Positions 1 to 5,997 of a DNA stretch of 8,459 nt are shown one piece after another. The first letter of the stretch is position 1. Each line of letters opens with the position of its first letter. The notes under the pieces were generated by a model. The model saw only the letters and a program-made list of their open reading frames with translations. It made no database searches and was not told where the DNA came from. The position numbers and the translations under genes were made by a program. This stretch comes from Gammaproteobacteria bacterium (GTDB lineage: Bacteria > Pseudomonadota > Gammaproteobacteria > Chromatiales > Chromatiaceae): NCBI GenBank assembly GCA_029287695.1, contig JARFQQ010000073.1, forward strand, positions 1 through 8,459, read 5' to 3'.

Positions 1-497
1 GCAAAGGTGTTGAAGAGCTTGCCGGATTCGAGAATGGCAATGTGGATGGGCGGCACGAGTGACATCATGCGCGGCTCGTTTTTGTCCGGCCAGAGGATCA
101 GGGTGCCGGTCTCGGCGATGCCGCCAAGTGTCGTTGTGACAGCAGCGTCGATGGTGTGAAAGAGTTCGGACTTCCAGTCCTCGATTTCCTGTTCGCAGGT
201 CAGCAGCTTTTCGAGCGGTGGCTGCTGCCGGATCCTGACACCGCGTTCTGTGGCAGGAGAGTAGAGCAGGTTGCCGAGCTGTTTTTGCACGCACACACTC
301 TTCAACGTCTCTATCCATCCGGCTTCGGTCGTCTCGATGATCTCTGCGCGCACCGCTGTCATGCGTTCCGTGAAGCGGCGGATTCTCTCTTCAGGATCCC
401 AGACAGGAGACTCCACAGCACCCGGATCCATGCCGCTGATGTCAGGCCTTGGTGCATGCCGCAACCTGGCGAGAATTTTTTGCCTGGCATCACTCAT
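1..497 (-). CDS. lutC: LutC / LUD-domain protein (lactate utilization), C-terminus cut off by window edge
   Basis: Third gene of an L-lactate oxidation operon. I translated the minus strand by hand: it opens MSDARQKILARLRH and stays open to the edge, giving about 165 residues, whereas LutC/YkgG proteins usually have 210-240. The recognisable part is the LUD core: a TTLGGIAETGTLIL segment near residues 119-132, followed by LVPPIHIAIL about 14 residues later. The same signature occurs in LutB. Two ATG codons lie in tandem (498-500 and 495-497). I chose the second because a GGAG sits 6 bases before it, which leaves only 3 bases to the first. The gene overlaps the lutB stop by 8 bases, which suggests translational coupling. 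In the known family LutC acts with LutA and LutB to oxidise L-lactate to pyruvate in the cytoplasm. Its own biochemical role is less clear than that of the Fe-S partners. The family call is firm. Confidence 0.9.
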   Translation of the reverse strand, partial: MSDARQKILARLRHAPRPDISGMDPGAVESPVWDPEERIRRFTERMTAVRAEIIETTEAGWIETLKSVCVQKQLGNLLYSPATERGVRIRQQPPLEKLLTCEQEIEDWKSELFHTIDAAVTTTLGGIAETGTLILWPDKNEPRMMSLVPPIHIAILESGKLFNTF

Positions 498-1905
498 CAT
501 CGACTCCGTGTGTGCGTGCCAGGTCGTGCAGGCTTTTCGCTGCCGGTTTCGGCGCGGTGCGGTAACGCGTCCAGGGGCCGGCCTTTGCAGGCGCCAGCTT
601 GCGCAAGCGGGTAGCGGTTTTCGCCATGAGCCGGTAGAGCGCTGGTCTGGCATGGAGTAACGACCAGGTTTTCCAGATCATCGCCTCGGTTTTCTTGCGC
701 TTGCTGCCACTTCCCGGACTGACGCCATCGCTGTGATTCGCCTCGTAACGCAGACGATTGATGATCTTCGGAATCGGAATACGTACAGGACACACCTCGC
801 CACAGGCGCCGCAGAGGCTCGAGGCTGTCGTCAGTCCGCCATAATTGTCCAGGCCACCTTTTTGCGGTTCGAGAATGGTGCCGATCGGTCCGGGATAGAC
901 GGTGCCATAGGCGTGCCCGCCAATTCGCGTGTAGACGGGGCAGTGGTTCATGCAGGCGCCACAGCGGATACAGCGTAGCGTTGCCAGCAGTTCCGGGTCG
1001 CTGTAGATCCTCGATCGACCATTGTCGAGCAGCACGAGGTGTACCTCTTCCGGGCCATCCGTTTCGCCCGGCTTGCGAGGGGAGCTGATCATGTTGAAAT
1101 AGGTCGTGATCGGCTGGCCTGTAGCCGAGCGCGTCAGCAGTGTGAGGAGTGGTGGAATCTGCTCGAACGACTCTACGACCTTCTCGATCCCGGTCACGGC
1201 GATATGCACGGGAGGTACAGTCGTACTCATGCGGCCGTTGCCCTCGTTCTCGACGAGGCAGAGCGTGCCGGTCTCGACGACAGCGAAGTTGACGCCGGAA
1301 AGCCCGACCTCTGCTGCCTCGAACCGGTCGCGCAGGATGGTGCGTGCACTCTGTGTCAGCTCGTCGATGTCCTCGGTGTAGGGGATGTCAGGGAATTTCT
1401 CGCGGAAGAGTTCGGCAATCTGGTAACGATCCTTGTGAATGGCCGGTGCGACGATGTGCGAGGGGGGCTCTTCGGCCAACTGGAGGATGAACTCGCCGAG
1501 GTCTGATTCAAGGACGTCAATGCCGCGTTCGATGAGGTAGTCATTGAGACCCATCTCTTCCGAGACCATCGATTTTCCCTTGATCATGCGCTTCGCACCA
1601 TGACTCTGCATGATCTCCAGCACGATGCTGTTGGCTTCTTCCGTCGTTTCAGCCCAGTGCACCCGGATACCGTTTTCCGTGAGCTTTTCCTCGAGCGCTT
1701 CGAGCAGGTCCGGCAGGCGCGACAGTGCAGATGCCTTGATAGCCATGCCATGGCGGCGCAGGGATTCCATCGCATCAGCGTCCGGAAAGAGATCAAGGCG
1801 CCGCTGCATGAGGCCGTCCATGGCACGGCGGAAATTGCCTCGCACGCGTTCGTTGCCGAGGGCGTCGCGAATCCGGATATCGAAGTCGGCGTCAGTCGTC
1901 TGCAC
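490..1905 (-). CDS. lutB: LutB: iron-sulfur LUD-domain protein of L-lactate oxidation
   Basis: Central Fe-S subunit of the LutABC system (YkgF in E. coli), which oxidises L-lactate to pyruvate. I start it at GTG 1903-1905, giving 471 residues beginning MQTTDADFDIRIRDALG. This matches the usual length of about 475 and the family N-terminus, and a GGGAG lies 7 bases upstream. The longer ATG version (from 1953) would overlap lutA by 62 bases and add 16 unusual residues. Domains: an N-terminal LUD domain with IKGKSMVSEE, LGEFILQL and VETGTLCLVENEGNGRMSTT; a ferredoxin-like CIRCGACMNHCP at about 312-323 (four Cys); CGACGEVCP at about 365-373; and a C-terminal tail of the LutB type. The second cluster motif reads SSLCGAC, with Ser where YkgF has a first Cys. 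From memory this is common in LutB-type members, so it does not suggest inactivation. It overlaps lutA by 14 bases and lutC by 8. Confidence 0.95.
   Translation of the reverse strand: MQTTDADFDIRIRDALGNERVRGNFRRAMDGLMQRRLDLFPDADAMESLRRHGMAIKASALSRLPDLLEALEEKLTENGIRVHWAETTEEANSIVLEIMQSHGAKRMIKGKSMVSEEMGLNDYLIERGIDVLESDLGEFILQLAEEPPSHIVAPAIHKDRYQIAELFREKFPDIPYTEDIDELTQSARTILRDRFEAAEVGLSGVNFAVVETGTLCLVENEGNGRMSTTVPPVHIAVTGIEKVVESFEQIPPLLTLLTRSATGQPITTYFNMISSPRKPGETDGPEEVHLVLLDNGRSRIYSDPELLATLRCIRCGACMNHCPVYTRIGGHAYGTVYPGPIGTILEPQKGGLDNYGGLTTASSLCGACGEVCPVRIPIPKIINRLRYEANHSDGVSPGSGSKRKKTEAMIWKTWSLLHARPALYRLMAKTATRLRKLAPAKAGPWTRYRTAPKPAAKSLHDLARTHGVDDE
504..507 (-). promoter_or_regulatory. Ribosome binding site deciding the lutC start
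   Basis: GGAG inside the last codons of lutB, 6 bases before the ATG at 495-497. It favours the second of the two tandem ATG codons as the lutC start. Confidence 0.6.
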
Positions 1906-2641
1906 GGGTACGCTCCCAGAGAAATTCGGCGATATGCAGGCAGCGCGGGCCATGTCCCTGCTTCTCGAGAACGCCTGCGATGTTCATGAGACAGCCACAG
2001 TCCTGGCTCACGAGGATTTCAGCGTCACTCTCGCGGATACTGTTGGCCTTGTCAGTGGCCATGGCTCCCGATATCTCCGGTTGCTTGACAGAGAAAGTAC
2101 CGCCAAAACCACAGCACTCGCGCTTGTATGCCTGCTCGACCAGCTCGACACGGGCAAGGCCCGAGACGAGAGACTCGATTCTGTCGCCGACCTGCATTTC
2201 GCGCAGTGCCGAGCAGGAGCTGTGAATTGCCACCTTCCGGGGTTTGCCCAGGTCTTCGGCCCGGAACTCAAGCACATCGACGAGAAAGGCCGTCAGCTCG
2301 ATCACGCGTTGTGAGAGGGCGTTGGCCGTCTCTTCCAGCGACGTGCCCCGGAACAGCGCGGGATAGTGTTCCTTCATCATGCCGGCACAGGAAGCAGAGG
2401 GCACGACAACCGGGATCTCTTTCGGGAAGAGGGCGAGTTGTGCGGCGGCAACGGCGCGCGCCTCGTCACGGTACCCCGAGTTCCATGCCGGCTGGCCGCA
2501 GCAGCTCTGGTCTTGCGGAAATATCACGCGCACACCCTCGCGTTCGATGAGACGCATGCCGGCGAGACCGGCTTCAGGGTAGAAGAGATCGACGAGGCAG
2601 GTTCCGAAGAAATAGACCTGTTGCGGATTTTTTATCGTCAT
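1892..2641 (-). CDS. lutA: LutA: CCG-domain (heterodisulfide-reductase-like) lactate oxidation subunit
   Basis: First gene of the lut set; 249 residues, close to YkgE/LutA (about 238-240). It carries two cysteine-rich CCG domains. The first has C15, SCCGQPAWNSG at 46-56 and SCAG at 84-87. The second has SSCSALRE at 141-148, ECCGFGGTFSVK at 175-186 and DCGCLMNI at 214-221. These are the Cys sets that hold an unusual Fe-S cluster in HdrB and GlpC relatives. In the characterised systems LutA, LutB and LutC are all needed to grow on L-lactate. A GGAGG (2657-2661) lies 15 bases before the ATG, farther than usual, and no in-frame start sits at better spacing. The start is therefore the weakest part of the call, although the first residues (KNPQQVYFFGTCLVDLF) fit the family. 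It follows the unknown anchored gene by 59 bases on the same strand. Confidence 0.95.
   Translation of the reverse strand: MTIKNPQQVYFFGTCLVDLFYPEAGLAGMRLIEREGVRVIFPQDQSCCGQPAWNSGYRDEARAVAAAQLALFPKEIPVVVPSASCAGMMKEHYPALFRGTSLEETANALSQRVIELTAFLVDVLEFRAEDLGKPRKVAIHSSCSALREMQVGDRIESLVSGLARVELVEQAYKRECCGFGGTFSVKQPEISGAMATDKANSIRESDAEILVSQDCGCLMNIAGVLEKQGHGPRCLHIAEFLWERTRADD
1913..1917 (-). promoter_or_regulatory. Ribosome binding site deciding the lutB start
   Basis: GGGAG inside the 3' end of lutA, 7 bases before the GTG at 1903-1905. It supports a GTG start for lutB rather than the ATG 48 bases further upstream. Confidence 0.65.
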
Positions 2642-2700
2642 GAGTGCAGTCTGTAACCTCCATCAAGTATAGACAGGGTCGACGGCATGGGTGGTTCTGC
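2642..2700 (-). promoter_or_regulatory. Short gap before lutA with a possible -10 box
   Basis: A 59-base spacer between the unknown gene and lutA. It contains TATACT on the minus strand (2666-2671), a 5/6 match to the -10 consensus, and GGAGG at 2657-2661. I see no good -35 hexamer at 16-18 bases, and a start site from this box would fall inside or next to the GGAGG. There is no terminator-like hairpin, so lutA may simply be co-transcribed with the genes upstream. Confidence 0.2.
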
Positions 2701-3165
2701 TCAGTCGTTCATTGTGAACGGAACCTGTGCAAAATGGTGGCGCCCGTTCTCGCGCGTGGCGATGAGTATCTCCCAGTTGATCTCGGACGGGTCATCCGAC
2801 TCGAGGATAATCTCGTTTTTCCAGGCCCCCAGCGATGAATCGTAAACGGCAGGTCGCGGGCTTGACTGGGTGCTTTCGTCAGCCTGGATGAAGCCGATGG
2901 TGACATAGTCGACCTGCTTGTCGGGCGTGATGTAGACAGTCAGGAGTTTGCCGGTCAGCAGGCTGCCCTCTAATTCCACCTCGACGGAGAGTTCTTCGTC
3001 CCTGAGAGTGCAGGATTCGCGAGAGAGGTCGCAATCTTCCGAGAACTGCATCATCCTGTCGCGCTCGTTATCGAAAAAGTGTCCCGCGAAAAAATAACCC
3101 GCACCAAACAGCACGGGAATGAGAATCATGGCGAGTGAGATGTGTAAGAGGCGTTTCGTGTTCAT
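2701..3165 (-). CDS. Small membrane-anchored protein of unknown function (C-x6-C, Ig-like?)
   Basis: I cannot name this 154-residue protein. What can be seen: a short positive N-terminus (MNTKR); one hydrophobic helix at about 6-30, followed by acidic and polar residues, so an N-terminal anchor with the rest probably in the periplasm; a cysteine pair C45 and C52 in CDLSRESC, suited to a disulfide or metal site; then alternating hydrophobic strands (VEVELEG, LLTVYIT, YVTIGFI, NEIILES, INWEILIAT, HFAQVPFTM) that look like a beta sandwich. The layout recalls small FixH/YtkA-like periplasmic proteins and uncharacterised gammaproteobacterial proteins with CDL-x4-C followed by Ig-like strands. That resemblance is from memory and is not a confirmed match. 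The ATG has only a weak AAGAGA-type ribosome site. The gene lies 55 bases after metY and 59 before lutA, on the same strand, so it is probably co-transcribed with one or both. Confidence 0.75.
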   Translation of the reverse strand: MNTKRLLHISLAMILIPVLFGAGYFFAGHFFDNERDRMMQFSEDCDLSRESCTLRDEELSVEVELEGSLLTGKLLTVYITPDKQVDYVTIGFIQADESTQSSPRPAVYDSSLGAWKNEIILESDDPSEINWEILIATRENGRHHFAQVPFTMND

Positions 3166-3208
3166 TGATCTCTTTTCAGCATGGCCGGGGCGTTGGTGCG
3201 TCGGCCCG

Positions 3209-3241
3209 CAGGCATTCTCTTCAGACAGCTTCGAATGCCTG
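3209..3241 (-). other. Inverted repeat across the metY stop codon
   Basis: CAGGCATTC at 3209-3217 and its exact complement GAATGCCTG at 3233-3241 form a 9-base-pair stem with a 15-base loop. The metY stop codon (3221-3223) lies in the loop. No T run follows on the minus strand, so it is not a normal intrinsic terminator. It could slow ribosomes or protect the metY message 3' end, or be chance. Confidence 0.35.
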
Positions 3242-4492
3242 GGAGATGTCCTCGATGATGTCGTCGATGTGCTCGATGCCGATACAGAGGCGAATCATCT
3301 CGGGGGTGACACCAGCCCTCTGCTGCTCCTCGGGTGTCAGCTGGCGATGCGTCGTCGAGGCGGGATGGCATGAGAGTGTCTTGGCATCGCCGATATTGAC
3401 GAGCCGCTTGATCATCTTGAGTGCATCGTAGAACTTGACGCCGGCCTCGTATCCCCCCTTGATGCCGAAGGTCATGAGCGATGAGGGTTTGCCGTTGAAA
3501 TATTTCTGTGCCAGGTCGTAATACCTGTCTCCCTCGAGTCCGCCGTAATTGACCCACTCGACACTCGGGTGTTCCTTGAGGAATTTTGCCACGGCCATGG
3601 CATTGTCACAGTGACGCTCCATGCGCAGACTCAGTGTTTCGATGCCCTGCAGCAGCAGGAAGGCACTCATCGGCGACAGCGCCGAACCTGTGTTGCGCAG
3701 CGGAACGGTGCGTGCCCGGCCGATAAAGGCAGCCGGACCAAATGCCTCCGTGTAGACCACACCGTGGTAGGAGGGCTCCGGATTGTTGAGCATGGGGAAT
3801 CGCTCCTTGTGCTCCGCCCACGGAAACTTGCCCGAGTCGACAATGATGCCGCCAAGGGTCGTGCCATGACCACCCATGTACTTGGTCAGCGAGTGCACCA
3901 CAATGTCAGCGCCATAGTCGATCGGATTCATGAGTGCCGGTGTCGCAACGGTGCTGTCCACGATGACGGGTACACCATGGCTGTGTGCCATGGCACTGAC
4001 GGCTTCCAGGTCGACGATGTTTCCGGCCGGATTGCCGATGGTCTCGCAGAACACCGCCCTGGTCTTGTCGTCGATGAGCTTCTCGAGGTCGGCGGGAGCG
4101 TCGCTCTCTGCAAAGCGCACATCGATGCCCTGTTTCGGCAGCATGTGCGCGAAGAGGGTGTAGGTGCCGCCATAGAGCTGCGGCGTGGCGACGATGTTGT
4201 CACCGGCCTCGGCAATGGTGAGGATGGCATAGTTGATTGCAGCGCTGCCGGCACTGGTTGCAAGTGCTGCAATACCTCCCTCGAGTGCCGCGACGCGTTG
4301 CTCGAGCACGTCCCAGGTGGGATTCATGATGCGAGTGTAGATGTTGCCCGGGACGGCCAGGTCGAACAGGTCGGCGCCGTGCTGGGCGTTGTCGAATTCG
4401 TAGGCAACTGTCTGGTAGATGGGTACGGCGACTGATTTTGTCGTCGGATCCGTTTCATAACCCGCATGGATCGAGATGGTTTCTTTCTTCAT
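3221..4492 (-). CDS. metY: O-acetylhomoserine sulfhydrylase (MetY), PLP-dependent
   Basis: Cytoplasmic enzyme of the Cys/Met-metabolism PLP family. It makes homocysteine from O-acetylhomoserine and sulfide (direct sulfhydrylation) for methionine synthesis. I start at ATG 4490-4492 (423 residues, MKKETISIHAGYE) because GGAG lies 8 bases upstream; a GTG three codons earlier is less likely. Landmarks: YTRIMNPTWDVLEQ at about 52-65 (phosphate and active-site region); SAGSAAINYA near 80; the cofactor Asp in VDSTVATP (D179); the Schiff-base lysine in HSLTKYMGGHG (K204); LNNPEPSYHG near 235-245; and the C-terminal SCHPASTTHRQL motif. The length over 420 and the NPEPSYHG insertion fit MetY rather than MetB, MetC or MetZ (about 380-400). 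The cofactor motif reads DST where many relatives have DNT. The gene is 139 bases downstream of cysQ and may have its own promoter. Confidence 0.93.
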   Translation of the reverse strand: MKKETISIHAGYETDPTTKSVAVPIYQTVAYEFDNAQHGADLFDLAVPGNIYTRIMNPTWDVLEQRVAALEGGIAALATSAGSAAINYAILTIAEAGDNIVATPQLYGGTYTLFAHMLPKQGIDVRFAESDAPADLEKLIDDKTRAVFCETIGNPAGNIVDLEAVSAMAHSHGVPVIVDSTVATPALMNPIDYGADIVVHSLTKYMGGHGTTLGGIIVDSGKFPWAEHKERFPMLNNPEPSYHGVVYTEAFGPAAFIGRARTVPLRNTGSALSPMSAFLLLQGIETLSLRMERHCDNAMAVAKFLKEHPSVEWVNYGGLEGDRYYDLAQKYFNGKPSSLMTFGIKGGYEAGVKFYDALKMIKRLVNIGDAKTLSCHPASTTHRQLTPEEQQRAGVTPEMIRLCIGIEHIDDIIEDISQAFEAV

Positions 4493-4500
4493 GGTCCTCA

Positions 4501-4504
4501 CTCC
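4501..4504 (-). promoter_or_regulatory. Ribosome binding site deciding the metY start
   Basis: GGAG 8 bases before ATG 4490-4492 (the stretch reads GGAGTGAGGACCATG). It supports the ATG rather than the in-frame GTG at 4499-4501, which would overlap this site. Confidence 0.6.
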
Positions 4505-4546
4505 GGTGGTGCTCTTTATGGTTATTGTCTTCGATACAGGTCGGTG

Positions 4547-4576
4547 ATTATGACAAATTCAGCAGGCCTTTGGCAG
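4547..4576 (-). promoter_or_regulatory. Candidate metY promoter
   Basis: Minus-strand CATAAT (4547-4552, 5/6 to the -10 consensus) with CTGCCA (4571-4576, 4/6 to -35) and an 18-base spacer. The -35 overlaps one arm of the hairpin at 4572-4591, so structure and promoter use may interact. It would give a metY leader of about 50 bases. Confidence 0.3.
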
Positions 4577-4604
4577 CGAACTTTCGCTGCCGCACCCGCT
4601 GCTG
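4560..4604 (-). other. Nested stem-loop between cysQ and metY
   Basis: Inner stem: GGCAGCGAA (4572-4580) pairs exactly with TTCGCTGCC (4583-4591), 9 bases with almost no spacer, so about 8 pairs and a 4-base loop. Outer stem: CAGCAG (4560-4565) pairs with CTGCTG (4599-4604) around it. On its other side, ACCCGC (4594-4599) can pair with GCGGGT (4614-4619), or its first five bases with CGGGT (4606-4610). These competing partners share bases with the outer stem. No T run follows on either strand, so it is not a standard intrinsic terminator. It may be a cysQ 3' stabiliser, a Rho-assisted end or a metY regulatory structure. I do not recognise a known riboswitch. Confidence 0.45.
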
Positions 4605-4631
4605 TCGGGTCCTGCGGGTAAGCGCCGTTGT

Positions 4632-5420
4632 TCAGAGATAGCTGGTCCAGTCGCGGCTCTTGTCACCGAAGACGAGGAACTCGGGATTGAGCAGGGATTC
4701 TTTCGTGTTGTATTTCAGGGGCGTTCCGCCGGTATCAGTCACCATGCCGCCGGCGGCCTCGACAACAGCCTGTGCAGCAGCCGTGTCCCACTCGCAGGTG
4801 GGTCCCAGTCGGGGATAGATATCGGCCTCTCCTTCCGCCACGAGGCAGAGTTTCAGTGAGCTGCCCATGGAAACAATTTCATGCTCGCCCACGTTATCGA
4901 GAAAACGCTGCAGCGAACTGCCGGCATGCGACCGACTGCCTGCAACGCGCAACGGGCTCCTGGCTTCTGCAGTGGCATGGATTTGCACGGTATTGCCGTC
5001 TGTCGTCCTGAAGGCGCCTTTGCCTGCCTCGCCATGGAAAGTCACTCCCGTGGCAGGCACATGGACGACGCCGAGAATCGCTTTGTGGTCCCTGACGAGA
5101 GCAATGTTGACCGTGAATTCGTCGTTTTTCTTGATGAACTCCTTCGTCCCGTCGAGCGGATCGATTAACCAGTAGGTCGACCACTGGCTACGCTCCTCAA
5201 AGGGAATCTCTGCATCTTCCTCCGAGAGCACGGGGATGTCCGGCGTGAGCTTTCCCAGCGCATCCACGATGATCCTGTGGGATGCGAGGTCAGCCTCTGT
5301 CAGTGGTGAGGCATCCTGTTTTTCGTAGATCGTAAAGTCCTGCCTGTAGATGGCGAGGATTGCGTCGCCGGCCTCTCTGGCAGTTCGAATCAGGCTATCG
5401 ATATCGATTGGGTCGGTCAT
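4632..5420 (-). CDS. cysQ: 3'(2'),5'-bisphosphate nucleotidase CysQ
   Basis: Removes the 3' phosphate from PAP (adenosine 3',5'-bisphosphate), the toxic by-product of PAPS-dependent sulfate reduction, giving AMP; cytoplasmic and Mg-dependent. The 262 residues compare with about 246 for E. coli CysQ. It has the inositol-monophosphatase-fold metal sites in order: SPLTEAD at 38-44, VLSEED at 64-69 (E67, E68), WLIDPLDGT at 84-92 (D87, D90), and EWDTAAAQAV at 210-219 (D212). WLIDPLDGTKEFI and the EWDTAAAQAV ending are typical of CysQ rather than plain inositol monophosphatase (SuhB). Its ATG overlaps the nudE stop as ATGA (5417-5420), and its own ribosome site is poor, so translation is probably coupled to nudE. 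MetY downstream also handles sulfur, so a shared sulfur role is plausible. The C-terminus ends normally (DWTSYL). Confidence 0.95.
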   Translation of the reverse strand: MTDPIDIDSLIRTAREAGDAILAIYRQDFTIYEKQDASPLTEADLASHRIIVDALGKLTPDIPVLSEEDAEIPFEERSQWSTYWLIDPLDGTKEFIKKNDEFTVNIALVRDHKAILGVVHVPATGVTFHGEAGKGAFRTTDGNTVQIHATAEARSPLRVAGSRSHAGSSLQRFLDNVGEHEIVSMGSSLKLCLVAEGEADIYPRLGPTCEWDTAAAQAVVEAAGGMVTDTGGTPLKYNTKESLLNPEFLVFGDKSRDWTSYL

Positions 5421-5950
5421 GGTTCTGATACAAGGTAGAGGGTTGCAATCGTGCGGGCATCTGTCACGTCGCTGCGTGCGACGATATCGTTAATACCAGC
5501 GATTTTGCACGGGACGATCTCGAGCGCCTCGGGTTCGTCACCCGGCAGCCGCGAGGCAGTCAGGCCGGTTGCACGGATAACATGGCTGGTGTGGTTGATA
5601 TAGCCAGGGGCGATTGTCAGCGGGGCGATGTAGTCGAGCTGGTCCGCCTTGTAGCCAATCTCTTCCTGCAGCTCCCGGTTCGCGGCTTGCAGGAAGTCCT
5701 CGCCCCTGTCGACCAGTCCCTTGGGCAGGGTGAGTTCATAGTCGTCGATCGCCGCCGAGTATTCCCGAATCATCAGGAGGGTTTCATTATCCAGGAAAGG
5801 GGCGATAATAACCGAATCAGGATATTCACCCACCATGCGCTCGTAGACCCGCTCGATGCCATTGCTGAAAGTCAGGTGCAGCTCCTCAATGCGAAACAGA
5901 CGGCTTTCGGCAATCGTTCTGACCGAACGGATATGCGGCTTTGTGGGCAT
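5417..5950 (-). CDS. nudE: Nudix hydrolase NudE (ADP-compound hydrolase)
   Basis: Hydrolyses ADP-linked compounds such as ADP-ribose, NADH and Ap3A to AMP plus a second phosphate product (function known for E. coli NudE). The 177 residues compare with 186 in E. coli. A full Nudix box is present: G78, E84, R92-E93-L94, E96-E97 and G99, fitting G-x5-E-x7-REUxEExGU. NudE-like features flank it: ESRLFRIEELHLTFSNG near 15-31, RVYERM at 34-39, and IREYSAAIDDYELTLPKGL just before the box, which parallel E. coli NudE closely. The later GDEPE segment (137-141) is also a NudE trait. Its start lies 47 bases from the yrfG start on the opposite strand, and its stop overlaps cysQ by 4 bases. A weak GGA site lies 5 bases before the ATG. 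Confidence 0.93.
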   Translation of the reverse strand: MPTKPHIRSVRTIAESRLFRIEELHLTFSNGIERVYERMVGEYPDSVIIAPFLDNETLLMIREYSAAIDDYELTLPKGLVDRGEDFLQAANRELQEEIGYKADQLDYIAPLTIAPGYINHTSHVIRATGLTASRLPGDEPEALEIVPCKIAGINDIVARSDVTDARTIATLYLVSEP

Positions 5951-5997
5951 GGTTATCCAGGCAAATTGCTACAAGCGCAGACTCTAGAGACAAACCC
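5951..5997. promoter_or_regulatory. Divergent intergenic region nudE / yrfG
   Basis: Only 47 bases separate the two divergent starts, so both promoters must lie here or reach into the opposite coding regions. I found no hexamer pair on either strand good enough to name. Confidence 0.3.

Noticed and set aside
365..373. Suspected loss of an Fe-S cysteine in LutB (residues 365-373, protein numbering)
   Set aside because: Ser in place of the first Cys of the second motif is, as far as I recall, common in LutB-type proteins, so it is not evidence of a broken gene.
1610..2314. 234-codon open frame on the plus strand across lutA/lutB
   Set aside because: Antisense to two genes with intact Fe-S motifs; no family features, so a shadow.
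3569..4435. 288-codon open frame on the plus strand inside metY
   Set aside because: Fully antisense to a well-supported MetY; its translation has no recognisable motif and is rich in His, Arg and Val as expected of a shadow frame in GC-rich DNA.
4493..4631. SAM- or SAH-responsive riboswitch before metY
   Set aside because: Such elements occur before methionine genes, but I could not match the conserved core of any class; the hairpins here look different.
5941..5997. Longer yrfG start at TTG 5941
   Set aside because: Would overlap the nudE start and add 19 residues with no family counterpart; GTG 5998 gives the expected length.
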